Of a stretch of DNA of 64,000 bases, positions 24,604 through 32,889 are shown one piece after another (positions within the stretch are counted from its first letter, which is position 1; every line of letters starts with the position of its first letter). The translations under genes were made by a program, and so were the position numbers. This DNA is from Polymorphospora lycopeni (GTDB lineage: Bacteria; Actinomycetota; Actinomycetes; Mycobacteriales; Micromonosporaceae), in the NCBI RefSeq assembly GCF_042237075.1, contig NZ_JBCGDC010000019.1, forward strand, positions 1 through 64,000. Reading direction: 5' to 3'. Below the pieces are notes generated by a model that was not told the DNA's origin, did not search any database, and saw only the letters and a list, made by a program, of their open reading frames with translations.

Positions 24604-25497
24604 TCAGGAGAGCCCATTCTGGTGCCGGTCCCGTCGCTCAAGCGATACCTGCCGGCGGGCCGCGTGGATGAGCGTACGGCGGGCGGCCTCGACCACCGGC
24701 CGGTCCACCATCGCGCCGTCGACCACGGCGACTCCGTCGTCCGTCACGGCTTTGACGATCTGAGTAGCTCGCCGGATCTCTTCGGTGCTCGGGCTGAAGG
24801 CGTGGTTGACAGGATCGACCTGTCGGGGGTGAATGCACAGCTTGCCACCGAAGCCGAGGTCCCGGGCCAGCCGGGCGGCACTGGCGGTAGCGGCCGGGTC
24901 AGCCAGGTCGGTGGTAACCCCGTCGACTGGTGCGATGATCCCGCCGACCCGGCTGGCGAGCACGAGCGTGGACCGGGCGTGCAGCAGCGCGGTGTCGGTG
25001 AGCGCCGTACCGGCGTCCAGGGCGTAGTCGAGCGAACCGAAGACCAAGCGGACCACGCCGGGCACGGCGGCGATCTCGTGGGCCCGGTGGACGCCGAGCG
25101 CGGTCTCGACGAGGGGTAACACCGTGCCGAACGTGCCGCAGAGGGTGGCGAGGTCGGTCGTGCTCTCCGCTTTCGGCAGCATGACACCCAGTAGGCCGGG
25201 CAGCCCGGCCAGGGCCGCGATGTCACGGTCGTACCAGGGGGTGCCGGGGGCGTTGATCCGGACGACTGCCTGGCCGCCTGCCCGCAGCCAGCCGGCGACC
25301 GTGTCGCGGGCGGTGTCCTTGGCTGCGGGTGCGACGCCGTCCTCGAGGTCGCAGACGACGGCGTCGGCGCCGCTCGCGACGGCCTTCGTGAAACGGTCAC
25401 CGCGGTTGCCGGGTACGAAGAGCAGCGAGCGGGCGTCGCGCGGGTCGGGTCGGTCCGGCCGGTCGCCCGGGTCAGAGGAAGGCAACGGTGTCGTCAC
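24604..25497 (-). CDS. CitE-like HpcH/HpaI aldolase/citrate lyase-family protein
   Basis: The 297-residue TIM-barrel protein shows the CitE signatures: RSLLFVPGNRGDRFTKAVAS, VVCDLEDGVAP (acidic metal ligand), VVRINAPGTPW, GVMLPKAES, LPLVETALGV (second acidic ligand), FGSLDYALD and GFGGKLCIHPRQV. Members cleave or form (3S)-malyl-CoA, citramalyl-CoA or related acyl-CoA esters with Mg2+. Here it is the last gene of the aldehyde dehydrogenase-Fe-S protein-CitE unit, overlapping the upstream gene by 26 bases. It could release acetyl-CoA, glyoxylate or pyruvate at the end of the pathway. The start is a GTG at 25497. Confidence 0.88.
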   Translation of the reverse strand: MTTPLPSSDPGDRPDRPDPRDARSLLFVPGNRGDRFTKAVASGADAVVCDLEDGVAPAAKDTARDTVAGWLRAGGQAVVRINAPGTPWYDRDIAALAGLPGLLGVMLPKAESTTDLATLCGTFGTVLPLVETALGVHRAHEIAAVPGVVRLVFGSLDYALDAGTALTDTALLHARSTLVLASRVGGIIAPVDGVTTDLADPAATASAARLARDLGFGGKLCIHPRQVDPVNHAFSPSTEEIRRATQIVKAVTDDGVAVVDGAMVDRPVVEAARRTLIHAARRQVSLERRDRHQNGLS

Positions 25498-26704
25498 CCG
25501 TGGATTTGGTCTGGTTGTCGAAGCGTTCCGGCATCGCCTCGAAGAATTCGCGGGTCAGCCTCGGTTTCTGGCCGGGGCCGTAGCGCTGGTCGTCGAGTGG
25601 CCAGCCGTAGCCCTCGAGTTCGTCGGTGCCGCGGCCGAGGATGGTGTCGGTCTTCTCGAAGTGGTCGAGCACGGCCGGCAGGCCGTACCGCTGGACCGGG
25701 CAGACCTTCATGCACACGGCGCAGCCGTCGACCTGGGCGACCACGGGCAGGCAGCGCTTGGTATTGATCTTCGCTTTGTAGACGCCGCGGTGGAAGTCGC
25801 GGCGGGCCGGGATCGCCCCGGATGGGCACCGTTCCACGCAGGCGAGGCAGTTGTCGCAGATCTTCTCGATGCCGTAGTCGACCGGGTGGTCGATGGTCAG
25901 CGGCGCATCCGTGTTGATCATCAGGATTCGACACCGGGAGCCCGCCGCCGGGGTCAGCAGTTGGCCGTTGAGGCCGAGTTGGCCCAGGCCGGCCTCGACG
26001 GCGTAGTGCAGCGAGGCGCCGTGGCCGCGGATGTCGTTGACATTGGCCTGGTAGCCGCGCTCGCGCAGGAACCGACCGACGGCGAGGGCCCGGTTCATCA
26101 GTTCGGCGTACGTCCGCAGGGCGGCTCGTTCGGCCTGGCCGCTGGGTGCGGTCTGGGTGGGCTCGTACGGCTGTTCCAGGATGCATACCACGATCTTGTC
26201 CCCGGGTGCCTGTCCGAGGTACGGCGCCCAGGTGTACTTCTCGTCGTGATTGGTGATGCCGATCGTGCTGATGCCGGCAGCGGCCGCGACGCTGCGCAGT
26301 TCGGCGGTGAGATCCGCCGCGTCGACCTGGTGCGTCCGGGCGTGGCTCGGCGCGGTCGGTGCCGTGCGGACCCGGTGGAAGGCGCGCATGAGCCGGGGTG
26401 CCGACGGGATCCAGGAGCGCCACATCATCTGGTGCGCCCAGTGGATCGCCTTGCTGTGTGCCTTGCCGAACTCGGGCATCGGTCCCTCGGCGAAGGCATT
26501 CTCCTCGGCCTGCCGGTCACGCCGGATGCCCGGCGTGGAACGCAGGTTCTCGGGCACTCGGATCTGCGGGTCGGCCGGCCAGCGTTTCGGTTTGAAGGCG
26601 CGCGGCATCACCGGGACGAACCGCATGATCTGAATCATCCGGGGGCGGACCAGCCGCTCGGCGACGGATGCCAGTAGGCGTTCGCGTCGACTGTTGGTCT
26701 TCAT
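25472..26704 (-). CDS. Reductive-dehalogenase-like corrinoid/4Fe-4S protein
   Basis: The 410-residue protein has the B12-binding core of the reductive dehalogenase/QueG group (GHGASLHYAVEAGLGQLGLN, then MINTDAPLTIDHPV) followed by two ferredoxin-type clusters: CDNCLACVERCP and, after another Cys, CAVCMKVCP. Length and the N-terminal RFVPVMPRAFKPKRW segment fit the aerobic, cytoplasmic reductive-dehalogenase-like proteins rather than QueG, which is shorter and acts on tRNA. There is no Tat signal and no fused flavin reductase, so an external electron donor is needed. It is encoded within the acyl-CoA catabolic island. A true dehalogenase role is inference. Confidence 0.65.
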   Translation of the reverse strand: MKTNSRRERLLASVAERLVRPRMIQIMRFVPVMPRAFKPKRWPADPQIRVPENLRSTPGIRRDRQAEENAFAEGPMPEFGKAHSKAIHWAHQMMWRSWIPSAPRLMRAFHRVRTAPTAPSHARTHQVDAADLTAELRSVAAAAGISTIGITNHDEKYTWAPYLGQAPGDKIVVCILEQPYEPTQTAPSGQAERAALRTYAELMNRALAVGRFLRERGYQANVNDIRGHGASLHYAVEAGLGQLGLNGQLLTPAAGSRCRILMINTDAPLTIDHPVDYGIEKICDNCLACVERCPSGAIPARRDFHRGVYKAKINTKRCLPVVAQVDGCAVCMKVCPVQRYGLPAVLDHFEKTDTILGRGTDELEGYGWPLDDQRYGPGQKPRLTREFFEAMPERFDNQTKSTGDDTVAFL

Positions 26705-26717
26705 GATCGTTCTCCCT

Positions 26718-28217
26718 TCACATCCGCCACTGCAGGTGCTTGACGTGGAAGTACTCGGCCAGGCCGTCCTCGCCCATTTCGCGTCCGACGCCACTGCGCT
26801 TGTAGCCGCCCCACGGCGACTCGGGGCGTACGTCGCCGCCGCCGTTGAGGGTCACGTTGCCGACCCGCAGCCGGCGGGCGATCGGGAACGCCTCGGTGGT
26901 CGGGCCCCAGATGTTGGCGTTGAGGCCGAAGCGGGATTCGTTGGCCAGGCGGACGGCGTCCGTCACGTCCTCGTACGGCAGGATCACGCCGACCGGTGCG
27001 AAGAGTTCCTCCTGGGCGAGTTCGTCGCTGTTGGACAGTCCGCCCACCAGGGTCGGGCGCAGGTAGTAGCCGGGCCCGGGCGGCGCCTGGCCGCCGCACA
27101 GCACCCGGCCGCCGGCGGCGGTCGCGCGCCCGATCCGGGCGAGCACCCCGGCCCGGTGCCCGGCGCTGATCAGCGGCCCGACGTCGGTGGCCGGGTCGGT
27201 GGGGTCGCCCACCCTCAGGCTCTCGAGGGCGGCGATGGCCGCGGCGGCGAACTCGTCGTACCGCTGCCGGGGCACCAGCAGCCGGGTGGTGGCGCCGCAG
27301 CCCTGGCCGGCGTTGCGGGTGAACCGCAGCACTGCGGCGGGCAGGATCTGGTCGGGGTCGACGCCGGGTAGGACGATGTCGGGCGACTTGCCGCCGAGTT
27401 CCAGCACCACCTTCTTGGTGGTGTCGGCGGCGGCACGCATCACCGCGGCGCCGGCGGTTTCCGAGCCGGTGAAGCTGACCATGTCGACGTCGGGATGCCG
27501 GGCCAGCTGCTCGCCGACCGACGGCGGGCCCTGCACCAGGTTGACCGCGCCGGGTGGGAAGCCAGCCCGTACGGCCAACTCGGCCAGTGCCGCGACGGCG
27601 AGCGGGGCGCGTGGGGACGGCATGAGGACGACCGGGCAGCCGGCCGCGAGGGCAGCGCCGATCTTCCACACCGTCAGGTAGAGCGGGTAGTTGTAGGCGA
27701 CCAGGGCGGCGACGACGCCGACCGGTTCGCGCAGCAGCATGCTGGTCGAGGCGACGTTGCCGAAGTGCGGTCGCAGTGGTTCGTCGTAGCCGCCACGCGG
27801 CCCGCGGACGGCCGCGTCGGCGAACCAGCGCAGGTTGGCGATCGGGATCGCGACCTGCAGGGTGCGGGCCAGCGAGACCGGTGTGCCGACGTCGGCGACG
27901 ACGATCTCCTCCAGTTCGGCGCGGTGCCGCTCCATCTGGTCGGCGAGCGCGAGCAGGAGGTCGCGGCGGCCCGTCGGCCCGCACCGTGACCACTCACCGC
28001 CGTCGAAGGCTGCCCGGGCGGCGGCCACGGCGGCGTCGACCTGGGCCGGTGTGGCCGAGTTGATCCGCCACAGTGGCTGTTCGTCGGCGGGGTTGACGGT
28101 CTCCTGGGCCTCGCCCCGGCCCGCGGCCCAGGTGTTGGCCACGAGAAGGTCGCCGGCCACGAGCCGGGCCGCGGCGGGACCGAGCGGACCGGTGGGAGCG
28201 GAATCGGACGGGAGCAC
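26718..28217 (-). CDS. Aldehyde dehydrogenase (NAD(P)+-dependent)
   Basis: The 499-residue enzyme has the ALDH fold with YNYPLYLTVWKIGAALAAGC, Rossmann-binding VSFTGSETAGAAV, catalytic Glu in VVLELGGKSPDIV and catalytic Cys in RNAGQGCGATTRLLV, then EELFAPVGVILPYED and the closing PWGGYKRSGVGREMGEDGLA. In place of the common PWNFP motif it has YNYPLY. It oxidises an aldehyde intermediate to an acid. The GTG at 28217 has GAGGAGG five bases upstream. The longer frame to 28643 overlaps the acyl-CoA ligase and is rejected. First gene of its unit. Confidence 0.92.
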   Translation of the reverse strand: MLPSDSAPTGPLGPAAARLVAGDLLVANTWAAGRGEAQETVNPADEQPLWRINSATPAQVDAAVAAARAAFDGGEWSRCGPTGRRDLLLALADQMERHRAELEEIVVADVGTPVSLARTLQVAIPIANLRWFADAAVRGPRGGYDEPLRPHFGNVASTSMLLREPVGVVAALVAYNYPLYLTVWKIGAALAAGCPVVLMPSPRAPLAVAALAELAVRAGFPPGAVNLVQGPPSVGEQLARHPDVDMVSFTGSETAGAAVMRAAADTTKKVVLELGGKSPDIVLPGVDPDQILPAAVLRFTRNAGQGCGATTRLLVPRQRYDEFAAAAIAALESLRVGDPTDPATDVGPLISAGHRAGVLARIGRATAAGGRVLCGGQAPPGPGYYLRPTLVGGLSNSDELAQEELFAPVGVILPYEDVTDAVRLANESRFGLNANIWGPTTEAFPIARRLRVGNVTLNGGGDVRPESPWGGYKRSGVGREMGEDGLAEYFHVKHLQWRM

Positions 28218-28249
28218 GGTGTCCTCCTCAGTCGTCTTTATTGTTCGTA

Positions 28250-28264
28250 TCATACGCATAGAAT
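28250..28264 (-). promoter_or_regulatory. AT-rich island motif, copy 1 (upstream of aldehyde dehydrogenase)
   Basis: TCATACGCATAGAAT, 33 bases upstream of the aldehyde dehydrogenase start. It shares the pattern TA-N3-ATA-N-A-N-T with sites at 37044, 44155 and 50600. It is a candidate operator of the GntR regulator at 30008-30739. Confidence 0.5.
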
Positions 28265-28269
28265 CTTGG

Positions 28270-29889
28270 TCACCCAAGGTCCAGATCCCTGGCCAGCGCC
28301 CGCAGCTCCGACTTGGCGATCTTGTGGATGGTCGTCCGGGGCAACTCGGACAGCACGACGACCCGCGCCGGCACCTTGAAATCCGCCAACCTCCGGCGGC
28401 ACTCCGCCAGCGCCCGCTCGCCCACCACACCGTCCGGCCCGGCCGCCGCCACGAACGCGACCGGCACCTCGCCCCGCACCGGATCCGGCCGGCCGACCAC
28501 CGCCGCCTCGCGGACCCCGGGCACATCGAGGAGCACGGTCTCGACCTCGAGTGCGGCGACGTTCTCCCCGCCGACCTTGAGCATGTCCTTGGCCCGGTCG
28601 ACGAAGCGGAAGACCCCGGCCTCGTCGTAGCGCACCCGGTCACCGGTGCGGAACCAGCCCGCCTCGTCGTACGCGTCCGCGGTGGCGGCCGGGTCGCCGG
28701 CGTAGCCCCCGAAAAGCGAGATGCCCGGTACGCCGCGCACCAGCAGTTCGCCGGGTTCGCCGGGGCCGACCGGCCGGCCCTGCCCGTCGACGACGGCGAC
28801 GCCGTACTCGGGGGTGGGGCGGCCGATGCTGCCGTCCTGATTGGACTGGTGCAGTTCCCCGCAGAGCGGGTGTGACACGGTCTCGGTCATGCCGTACCAG
28901 CCGATGGTCTCCGTACCGGCGTACGAGGTCTCGGCCGACGCGCAGAAACTGTGGCCCCACCGGCGGTACGAGTGCCCGGCCGGCACCTCGTGCGTCGCCA
29001 GCACCTGGTAGGTGAACCGGACCATGGACGCCCAGGTGCACCGGTGCCGCAGCGAGACCTCCCAGAACCGGGACGCGCTGAACCGGGGCAGCAGCACGGC
29101 GCTGGCCCCCGCCCACAGCGTCGGCAGCAACGAATAGCCCAGCGCGTTTGCGTGGAACAGGGGCAGGGAGATCAGGTGTACGTCGTCCGGCCGCAGACCC
29201 TCGTGCGCGGCGTTGACCCGGCCCGCCCACAGGCAGTTCGCGTGCGTCCACAGGACCGCCTTGGGCCGCGACGTGGTGCCCGAGGTGTACTGGATGGTGG
29301 CCGGGTCCAGCGGGCCGGACAGCACCCGGCGCACCGTCGACGGGTCGCCGCGCAACGCCTCGAAGGTGTCCCCCGGCTCGGCCGGGGTGTCCCGTGCGTG
29401 GTGATCGCCGTCGCCGGCCGTCACCACGGTCCACCGTACGTCGCGCATCGCCGTGGCGACGCGGGACGCCGCGGCCGGTTGGGTCACCACGCCCACCACG
29501 CCGGAGTGACCGGCGTAGTAGGCGAGTTCGTCGGTGGAGCTTCGGGTGTTGAGGCATACGGCAACCGCGCCCACGCTCAACAGCGCGGCCCAGGTGATGG
29601 CGAACTCGGGACAGTTGTCGAGTACGATCGCCACCCGGTCGCCCGGGCGCACTCCACGGGCGAGCAGACCCGCGGCGACCGCGTCGACGTCGTGTGCGAA
29701 CCGGGCGTAGGACCAGGTCTGCACTGGTGCGTCCATCGGGTCCCAGAACAGGAAAGCATGCTCTGCGCGACTGCGGGCGCGGTCGTGGATCAGCTCCACG
29801 ATCCCCCGGCCGGTCGCGAAGTTGACGGTTTCGCCGGTCCCGCGGTGACCACGGGACGGGTTCGGGAGGGTGGTGTCGGATGCTGACAA
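28270..29889 (-). CDS. Acyl-CoA ligase (AMP-forming)
   Basis: The enzyme is of the ANL superfamily, about 539 residues from the TTG at 29889, which has GGAGG five bases before it. An ATG at 29937 is also in frame but lies inside the regulatory motif. Motifs are P-loop YTSGTTSRPKAV, A4/A5 region GWYGMTETVSHP, hinge GWFRTGDRVRYDE, FVDRAKDMLKVGGENVAALE and the C-terminal catalytic lysine in TIHKIAKSEL. It activates a carboxylic acid with ATP and CoA, presumably the entry step of the island's pathway. It is divergent from the GntR gene. Confidence 0.9.
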   Translation of the reverse strand: MSASDTTLPNPSRGHRGTGETVNFATGRGIVELIHDRARSRAEHAFLFWDPMDAPVQTWSYARFAHDVDAVAAGLLARGVRPGDRVAIVLDNCPEFAITWAALLSVGAVAVCLNTRSSTDELAYYAGHSGVVGVVTQPAAASRVATAMRDVRWTVVTAGDGDHHARDTPAEPGDTFEALRGDPSTVRRVLSGPLDPATIQYTSGTTSRPKAVLWTHANCLWAGRVNAAHEGLRPDDVHLISLPLFHANALGYSLLPTLWAGASAVLLPRFSASRFWEVSLRHRCTWASMVRFTYQVLATHEVPAGHSYRRWGHSFCASAETSYAGTETIGWYGMTETVSHPLCGELHQSNQDGSIGRPTPEYGVAVVDGQGRPVGPGEPGELLVRGVPGISLFGGYAGDPAATADAYDEAGWFRTGDRVRYDEAGVFRFVDRAKDMLKVGGENVAALEVETVLLDVPGVREAAVVGRPDPVRGEVPVAFVAAAGPDGVVGERALAECRRRLADFKVPARVVVLSELPRTTIHKIAKSELRALARDLDLG

Positions 29890-29925
29890 GGCTGCCTCCG
29901 GGCAATCCACCGTGCTCAAACTGGT

Positions 29926-29941
29926 GCTATGATGCACAGAG
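29926..29941. promoter_or_regulatory. Island motif in the ligase/GntR divergent promoter
   Basis: GCTATGATGC is the exact reverse complement of GCATCATAGC found in the acyl-CoA dehydrogenase promoter (50598-50607). Lying between the divergent ligase and regulator genes, it would let the GntR protein control both. Confidence 0.45.
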
Positions 29942-30007
29942 ATTTTTGGGATGGATTGAAGTGATTAGCTGCACGCCGGTGCCGCCAGTCGATCGGTTGG
30001 AGATCAG

Positions 30008-30739
30008 GTGACGCGAAACGGTGGCAACACCAAACTCGCCTCGGTCATCGCCCGGGAGATCGTCAAGGACATTGTCCGGCGGCGGCTCGGGGCAGGGGCC
30101 GCGCTGCCCTCGGAGAGCGCGATGCTGGAGCAGTTCGGCGTCGGCCGCGCCTCGCTGCGCGAGGCGTTGCGCATTCTCGAGGTCCACGGCCTGCTGACGA
30201 TCCGGCCCGGGCCGGGCGGCGGGCCGGTCGTGCAGACCGTCAGCAGCCAGCACTTCGGCCAGATGGCCACCCTCTACTTCCATGTCGCCGGTGCCACGTT
30301 CCGGGAGCTGGCCGAGGCCCGCCTGGTGCTCGAGCCGGTGATCGCCCGGCAGGCCGCGCTGCGCGGGGACCCGGACACCCTCGCCGCGCTCAACACGGTG
30401 GTCGAGCAGGCCCGGGAACACCCGGTCGGTGACTCCCGGGCACAGTTCGAAGCCGGCACCGACTTCCACGCCGTGCTCGCCGGGGCCTCCGGCAACCGGG
30501 TGCTGGATCTCGTCAGCCGGGCCATCGGCAACATCTACGCCGAACGCATCACCGGGGTCGTCTTCCCGCTGGAGGCACGGGCCCGGGTGGTCGAGGCCCA
30601 CGCGGACATCGTGGCGGCGATCACCGCCGGCGACGCCGAACTCGCCGAGCGGCTCACCCGCGAACACATGACCGAGTTCATCGCGCAGGCGGAGAAGCGC
30701 TACCCCGGCTTCCTCGACGAGATCGTCGACTGGCACTAG
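30008..30739 (+). CDS. GntR-family regulator, FadR/FCD subgroup
   Basis: The 243-residue regulator has a GntR winged helix (LASVIAREIVKDIVRRRLGA, LPSESAMLEQFGVGRASLRE, ALRILEVHGLLTIRPGPGGG) and an FCD ligand-binding domain with metal-binding residues around FRELAEARLVLEPVIARQAA, then DFHAVLAGASGN and the two late histidines (EAHADIVAAI, TREHMTEF). FCD regulators bind small carboxylates or acyl-CoA and usually repress catabolic genes. It is the only transcription factor encoded within 24.6-50.6 kb, so it is the natural candidate to control the island. The GTG at 30008 has GGAG upstream. Confidence 0.92.
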   Translation: MTRNGGNTKLASVIAREIVKDIVRRRLGAGAALPSESAMLEQFGVGRASLREALRILEVHGLLTIRPGPGGGPVVQTVSSQHFGQMATLYFHVAGATFRELAEARLVLEPVIARQAALRGDPDTLAALNTVVEQAREHPVGDSRAQFEAGTDFHAVLAGASGNRVLDLVSRAIGNIYAERITGVVFPLEARARVVEAHADIVAAITAGDAELAERLTREHMTEFIAQAEKRYPGFLDEIVDWH

Positions 30740-30742
30740 GGT

Positions 30743-30761
30743 CCGGCCGCCGTCCGGCCGG
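30743..30761. terminator. Short GC hairpin between convergent genes
   Basis: CCGGCCG and CGGCCGG (7-bp stem, 5-nt loop) sit in the 29-base gap between the GntR stop and the cyclase-gene stop, where they could end transcription from both sides. Confidence 0.4.
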
Positions 30762-30768
30762 TCGCCGC

Positions 30769-31800
30769 TCACTTGACCGCCACCACGTTGGCCGGCGAGC
30801 CGACCCCGCCGACGACGTGCAGCGGGGTCACGACCAGCAGCGTCTCCCAGACGCCGTCGGCCGCGCAGTCGGCGGCCAGCGCATCAAGGTCCCACAGTTC
30901 ACCGAGGGCGAACCCCAGCAGTGGGATGAGCGCGCGGTGCATCAGACCGGTGTGCGGCCCGCGCTCCCCCGCCGCCTCCCGGCCGGAGACGAACGGCGAG
31001 TCCGTGGCCGGCGGCAGCGCCTCCACCGCCATGTTGTCCGAGGCCACCATCGCCAGCCGGTGGTCCCACAGCCAGGCGAGCATCTCCTCGCTCTGCTCCA
31101 GTCCGGGACTGGTGGGCGCGGCGGCGAACGCCCGGCGCCGGTCGACGTCGTGCGCCAGCACGGTGGCCAGCCACCCGGTACGCAACAGCAGGATGTCGCC
31201 GTCGCGCAGCGCCACCCCCTGGTAGGCCAGCGCACCCTCCAGTTCCCCGACCGTGAACGCCCGCCAACCCGCCGGGTCCCAGTCGTCGTCGAGCGAGCGC
31301 AGATAGCGGGGCAGGTCGACCAGGACGCCCCGGCCGACGATGCCGTGCTCGGCCCAGCGTTGGATGCCCAGGTCGGGCGAACCTTCCCGGACCCGGTCGT
31401 CGGCGACCCCGTTGTAGAAGCCGTGTTCCCAGTGCCGGAAGTGCCGCAGCCCGTCGACCTGCGAGGTCGCCTGCAGATACAGCCCGTCAACCAGGTCGTC
31501 ACGGTGGTTGGGGTCCCGCTGGAAGATCGTGTGACGCGGTACGCCCCGCGACGACGCCAGCGGCGGGTCGAAGGCGTCGATCGGCAGGTCGAGGCGGAAG
31601 ACGGCCCCCCGGCGGACGGTCCGGGCCGCCGCCAGCACCCGCTGCGGCGTCAGCAGGGCGACGGTGCCGAGTTCGTCGGCATCGCCGAACAGTCCCCAGC
31701 TCGACCCGGCCGGGGCACCCTGTCGGTCTCGCAGTTGCGCGTACGTCGGCAGTCCGGCCCGCTCCCCGCCGGGCGTCCGCGCCGCGCCGTCGTCCGCCAT
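30769..31800 (-). CDS. Cyclase-family (kynurenine formamidase-like) hydrolase
   Basis: The 343-residue protein belongs to the large form of the PF04199 cyclase family: GSSWGLFGDADELGTVALLT, FRLDLPIDAFDPPL, metal site region QATSQVDGLRHFRHWEHGFY, GVLVDLPRYL and GDILLLRTGWLATVLAHD. These metal-dependent enzymes hydrolyse amides, esters or lactones or open rings. The ATG at 31800 overlaps the SDR stop codon, so the two are coupled, and it is the last gene of the unit that starts near 37 kb. Its substrate is not predictable. Confidence 0.82.
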   Translation of the reverse strand: MADDGAARTPGGERAGLPTYAQLRDRQGAPAGSSWGLFGDADELGTVALLTPQRVLAAARTVRRGAVFRLDLPIDAFDPPLASSRGVPRHTIFQRDPNHRDDLVDGLYLQATSQVDGLRHFRHWEHGFYNGVADDRVREGSPDLGIQRWAEHGIVGRGVLVDLPRYLRSLDDDWDPAGWRAFTVGELEGALAYQGVALRDGDILLLRTGWLATVLAHDVDRRRAFAAAPTSPGLEQSEEMLAWLWDHRLAMVASDNMAVEALPPATDSPFVSGREAAGERGPHTGLMHRALIPLLGFALGELWDLDALAADCAADGVWETLLVVTPLHVVGGVGSPANVVAVK

Positions 31801-32567
31801 CAGCGCGCCAGGTATCCGCCGTCGACCGGCAGCGGCACACCGGTGATGAAGCTGGACTCGTCGCAGGCGAGGAACAGGGCCGCGTTGGCGATCTCGGTCA
31901 CCGTGCCGGCCCGCCCGAGCGGGATCACCGACATGTACTGCTGCATCAGCTCGGCCGGTACGCCCTCGGCGGCCCGGGAGAAGAACTTCGGCAGCATCGG
32001 GGTGTCGATCGGTCCCGGACAGATGCCGTTGACCCGGATGCCGTCCGCGGCGAGGTTCAGCGCCAGGCCACGGACGAAGTTCACCACACCGCCCTTGGTC
32101 AACGAATAGAGCGGGCTGATCGGGGAACCGACCAGCCCGGCGGTCGAGGCGGTGAAGATGACCGACGCCGAGCCGGACGCCTTGCGTAGCAACGGCAGCG
32201 CCGCACCGGTCAGGAAGAACCCGCCCTTGAGGTTGACGTCGATGGCGAACTGCCACTCCTCGTCGGTGATGTCCAGCCCTGCCGCGCCGGGGGCGCCGAC
32301 GTGGTTGAACAACACGTGCAGGATGCCGTGGTCGCGTTCGACCTCCGCCACGACCCGGTCGATGTTCTCGCGTGAGGTCACGTCGAGCACCGCCCACCGC
32401 GCCGCACCACCGGCCGCGGTGATCTGGTCGGCGGTCTCACGTACCGAGGCTTCGTCCAGATCGGTGGCGACGACCGTGGCGCCCTCTTCGGCGAACCGGA
32501 TCGCGCTCGCCCGGCCCATGCCGGAGCCGGCGCCGGTGACCAGCGCCACCCGTCCTGCGAGTCTCAT
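31800..32567 (-). CDS. Short-chain dehydrogenase/reductase
   Basis: The 255-residue classical SDR has the nucleotide motif VTGAGSGMGRASAI (residues about 10-23), Asp38 in VATDLDEA favouring NAD(H), the NHVG variant of the NNAG motif, catalytic Ser in SVIFTASTAGLVG and the YxxxK pair in PLYSLTKGGV. It ends PLPVDGGYLAR. It probably oxidises a hydroxyacyl-CoA or alcohol intermediate. It is separated from the AtuA-like gene by 22 bases and coupled to the cyclase gene. Confidence 0.9.
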   Translation of the reverse strand: MRLAGRVALVTGAGSGMGRASAIRFAEEGATVVATDLDEASVRETADQITAAGGAARWAVLDVTSRENIDRVVAEVERDHGILHVLFNHVGAPGAAGLDITDEEWQFAIDVNLKGGFFLTGAALPLLRKASGSASVIFTASTAGLVGSPISPLYSLTKGGVVNFVRGLALNLAADGIRVNGICPGPIDTPMLPKFFSRAAEGVPAELMQQYMSVIPLGRAGTVTEIANAALFLACDESSFITGVPLPVDGGYLAR

Positions 32568-32589
32568 GCCCGTACCTCCGTTTTCGTTG

Positions 32590-32889
32590 TCACAGTTCGA
32601 TGCCGAGGAGCAACGACGCGTACGCCTTGCCGTGCGGGTCGGTCCGCAGCGACATCGACACGCCGCCGCGGAGCGATCCGGTGAGCACGAAGTTCAGCCC
32701 GTGGTTGCTGGGAATGTCGTATCGGACGACGTCACCGGCGACGAGTCCGCCGAAGGCCGCCCCGACGCGGGCGACGGTGAGCCGCTCGGCGAGCAGCGGG
32801 TAGTGCTCCGGGTCGTAGACGAAGACGCAGATGTTGTTGCTGTCGCCCTTGTCGCCGCAGCGGGCGTAGGCGATGTCCCGGACCTTCAC
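32590..32889 (-). CDS. AtuA-related small protein (C-terminal AtuA domain)
   Basis: The 99-residue protein (VRDIAYARCGDKGDSNNICV, then YDIPSNHGLNFVLTGSLRGG) corresponds to the C-terminal domain of AtuA-type proteins of acyclic-terpene utilisation, here encoded separately. The GTG at 32889 overlaps the AtuA stop by GTGA, so both parts are made together. Its conserved ARCGDKGDSNN loop suggests a binding or catalytic site. The biochemical role of the family is not well established. Confidence 0.8.
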   Translation of the reverse strand: MKVRDIAYARCGDKGDSNNICVFVYDPEHYPLLAERLTVARVGAAFGGLVAGDVVRYDIPSNHGLNFVLTGSLRGGVSMSLRTDPHGKAYASLLLGIEL

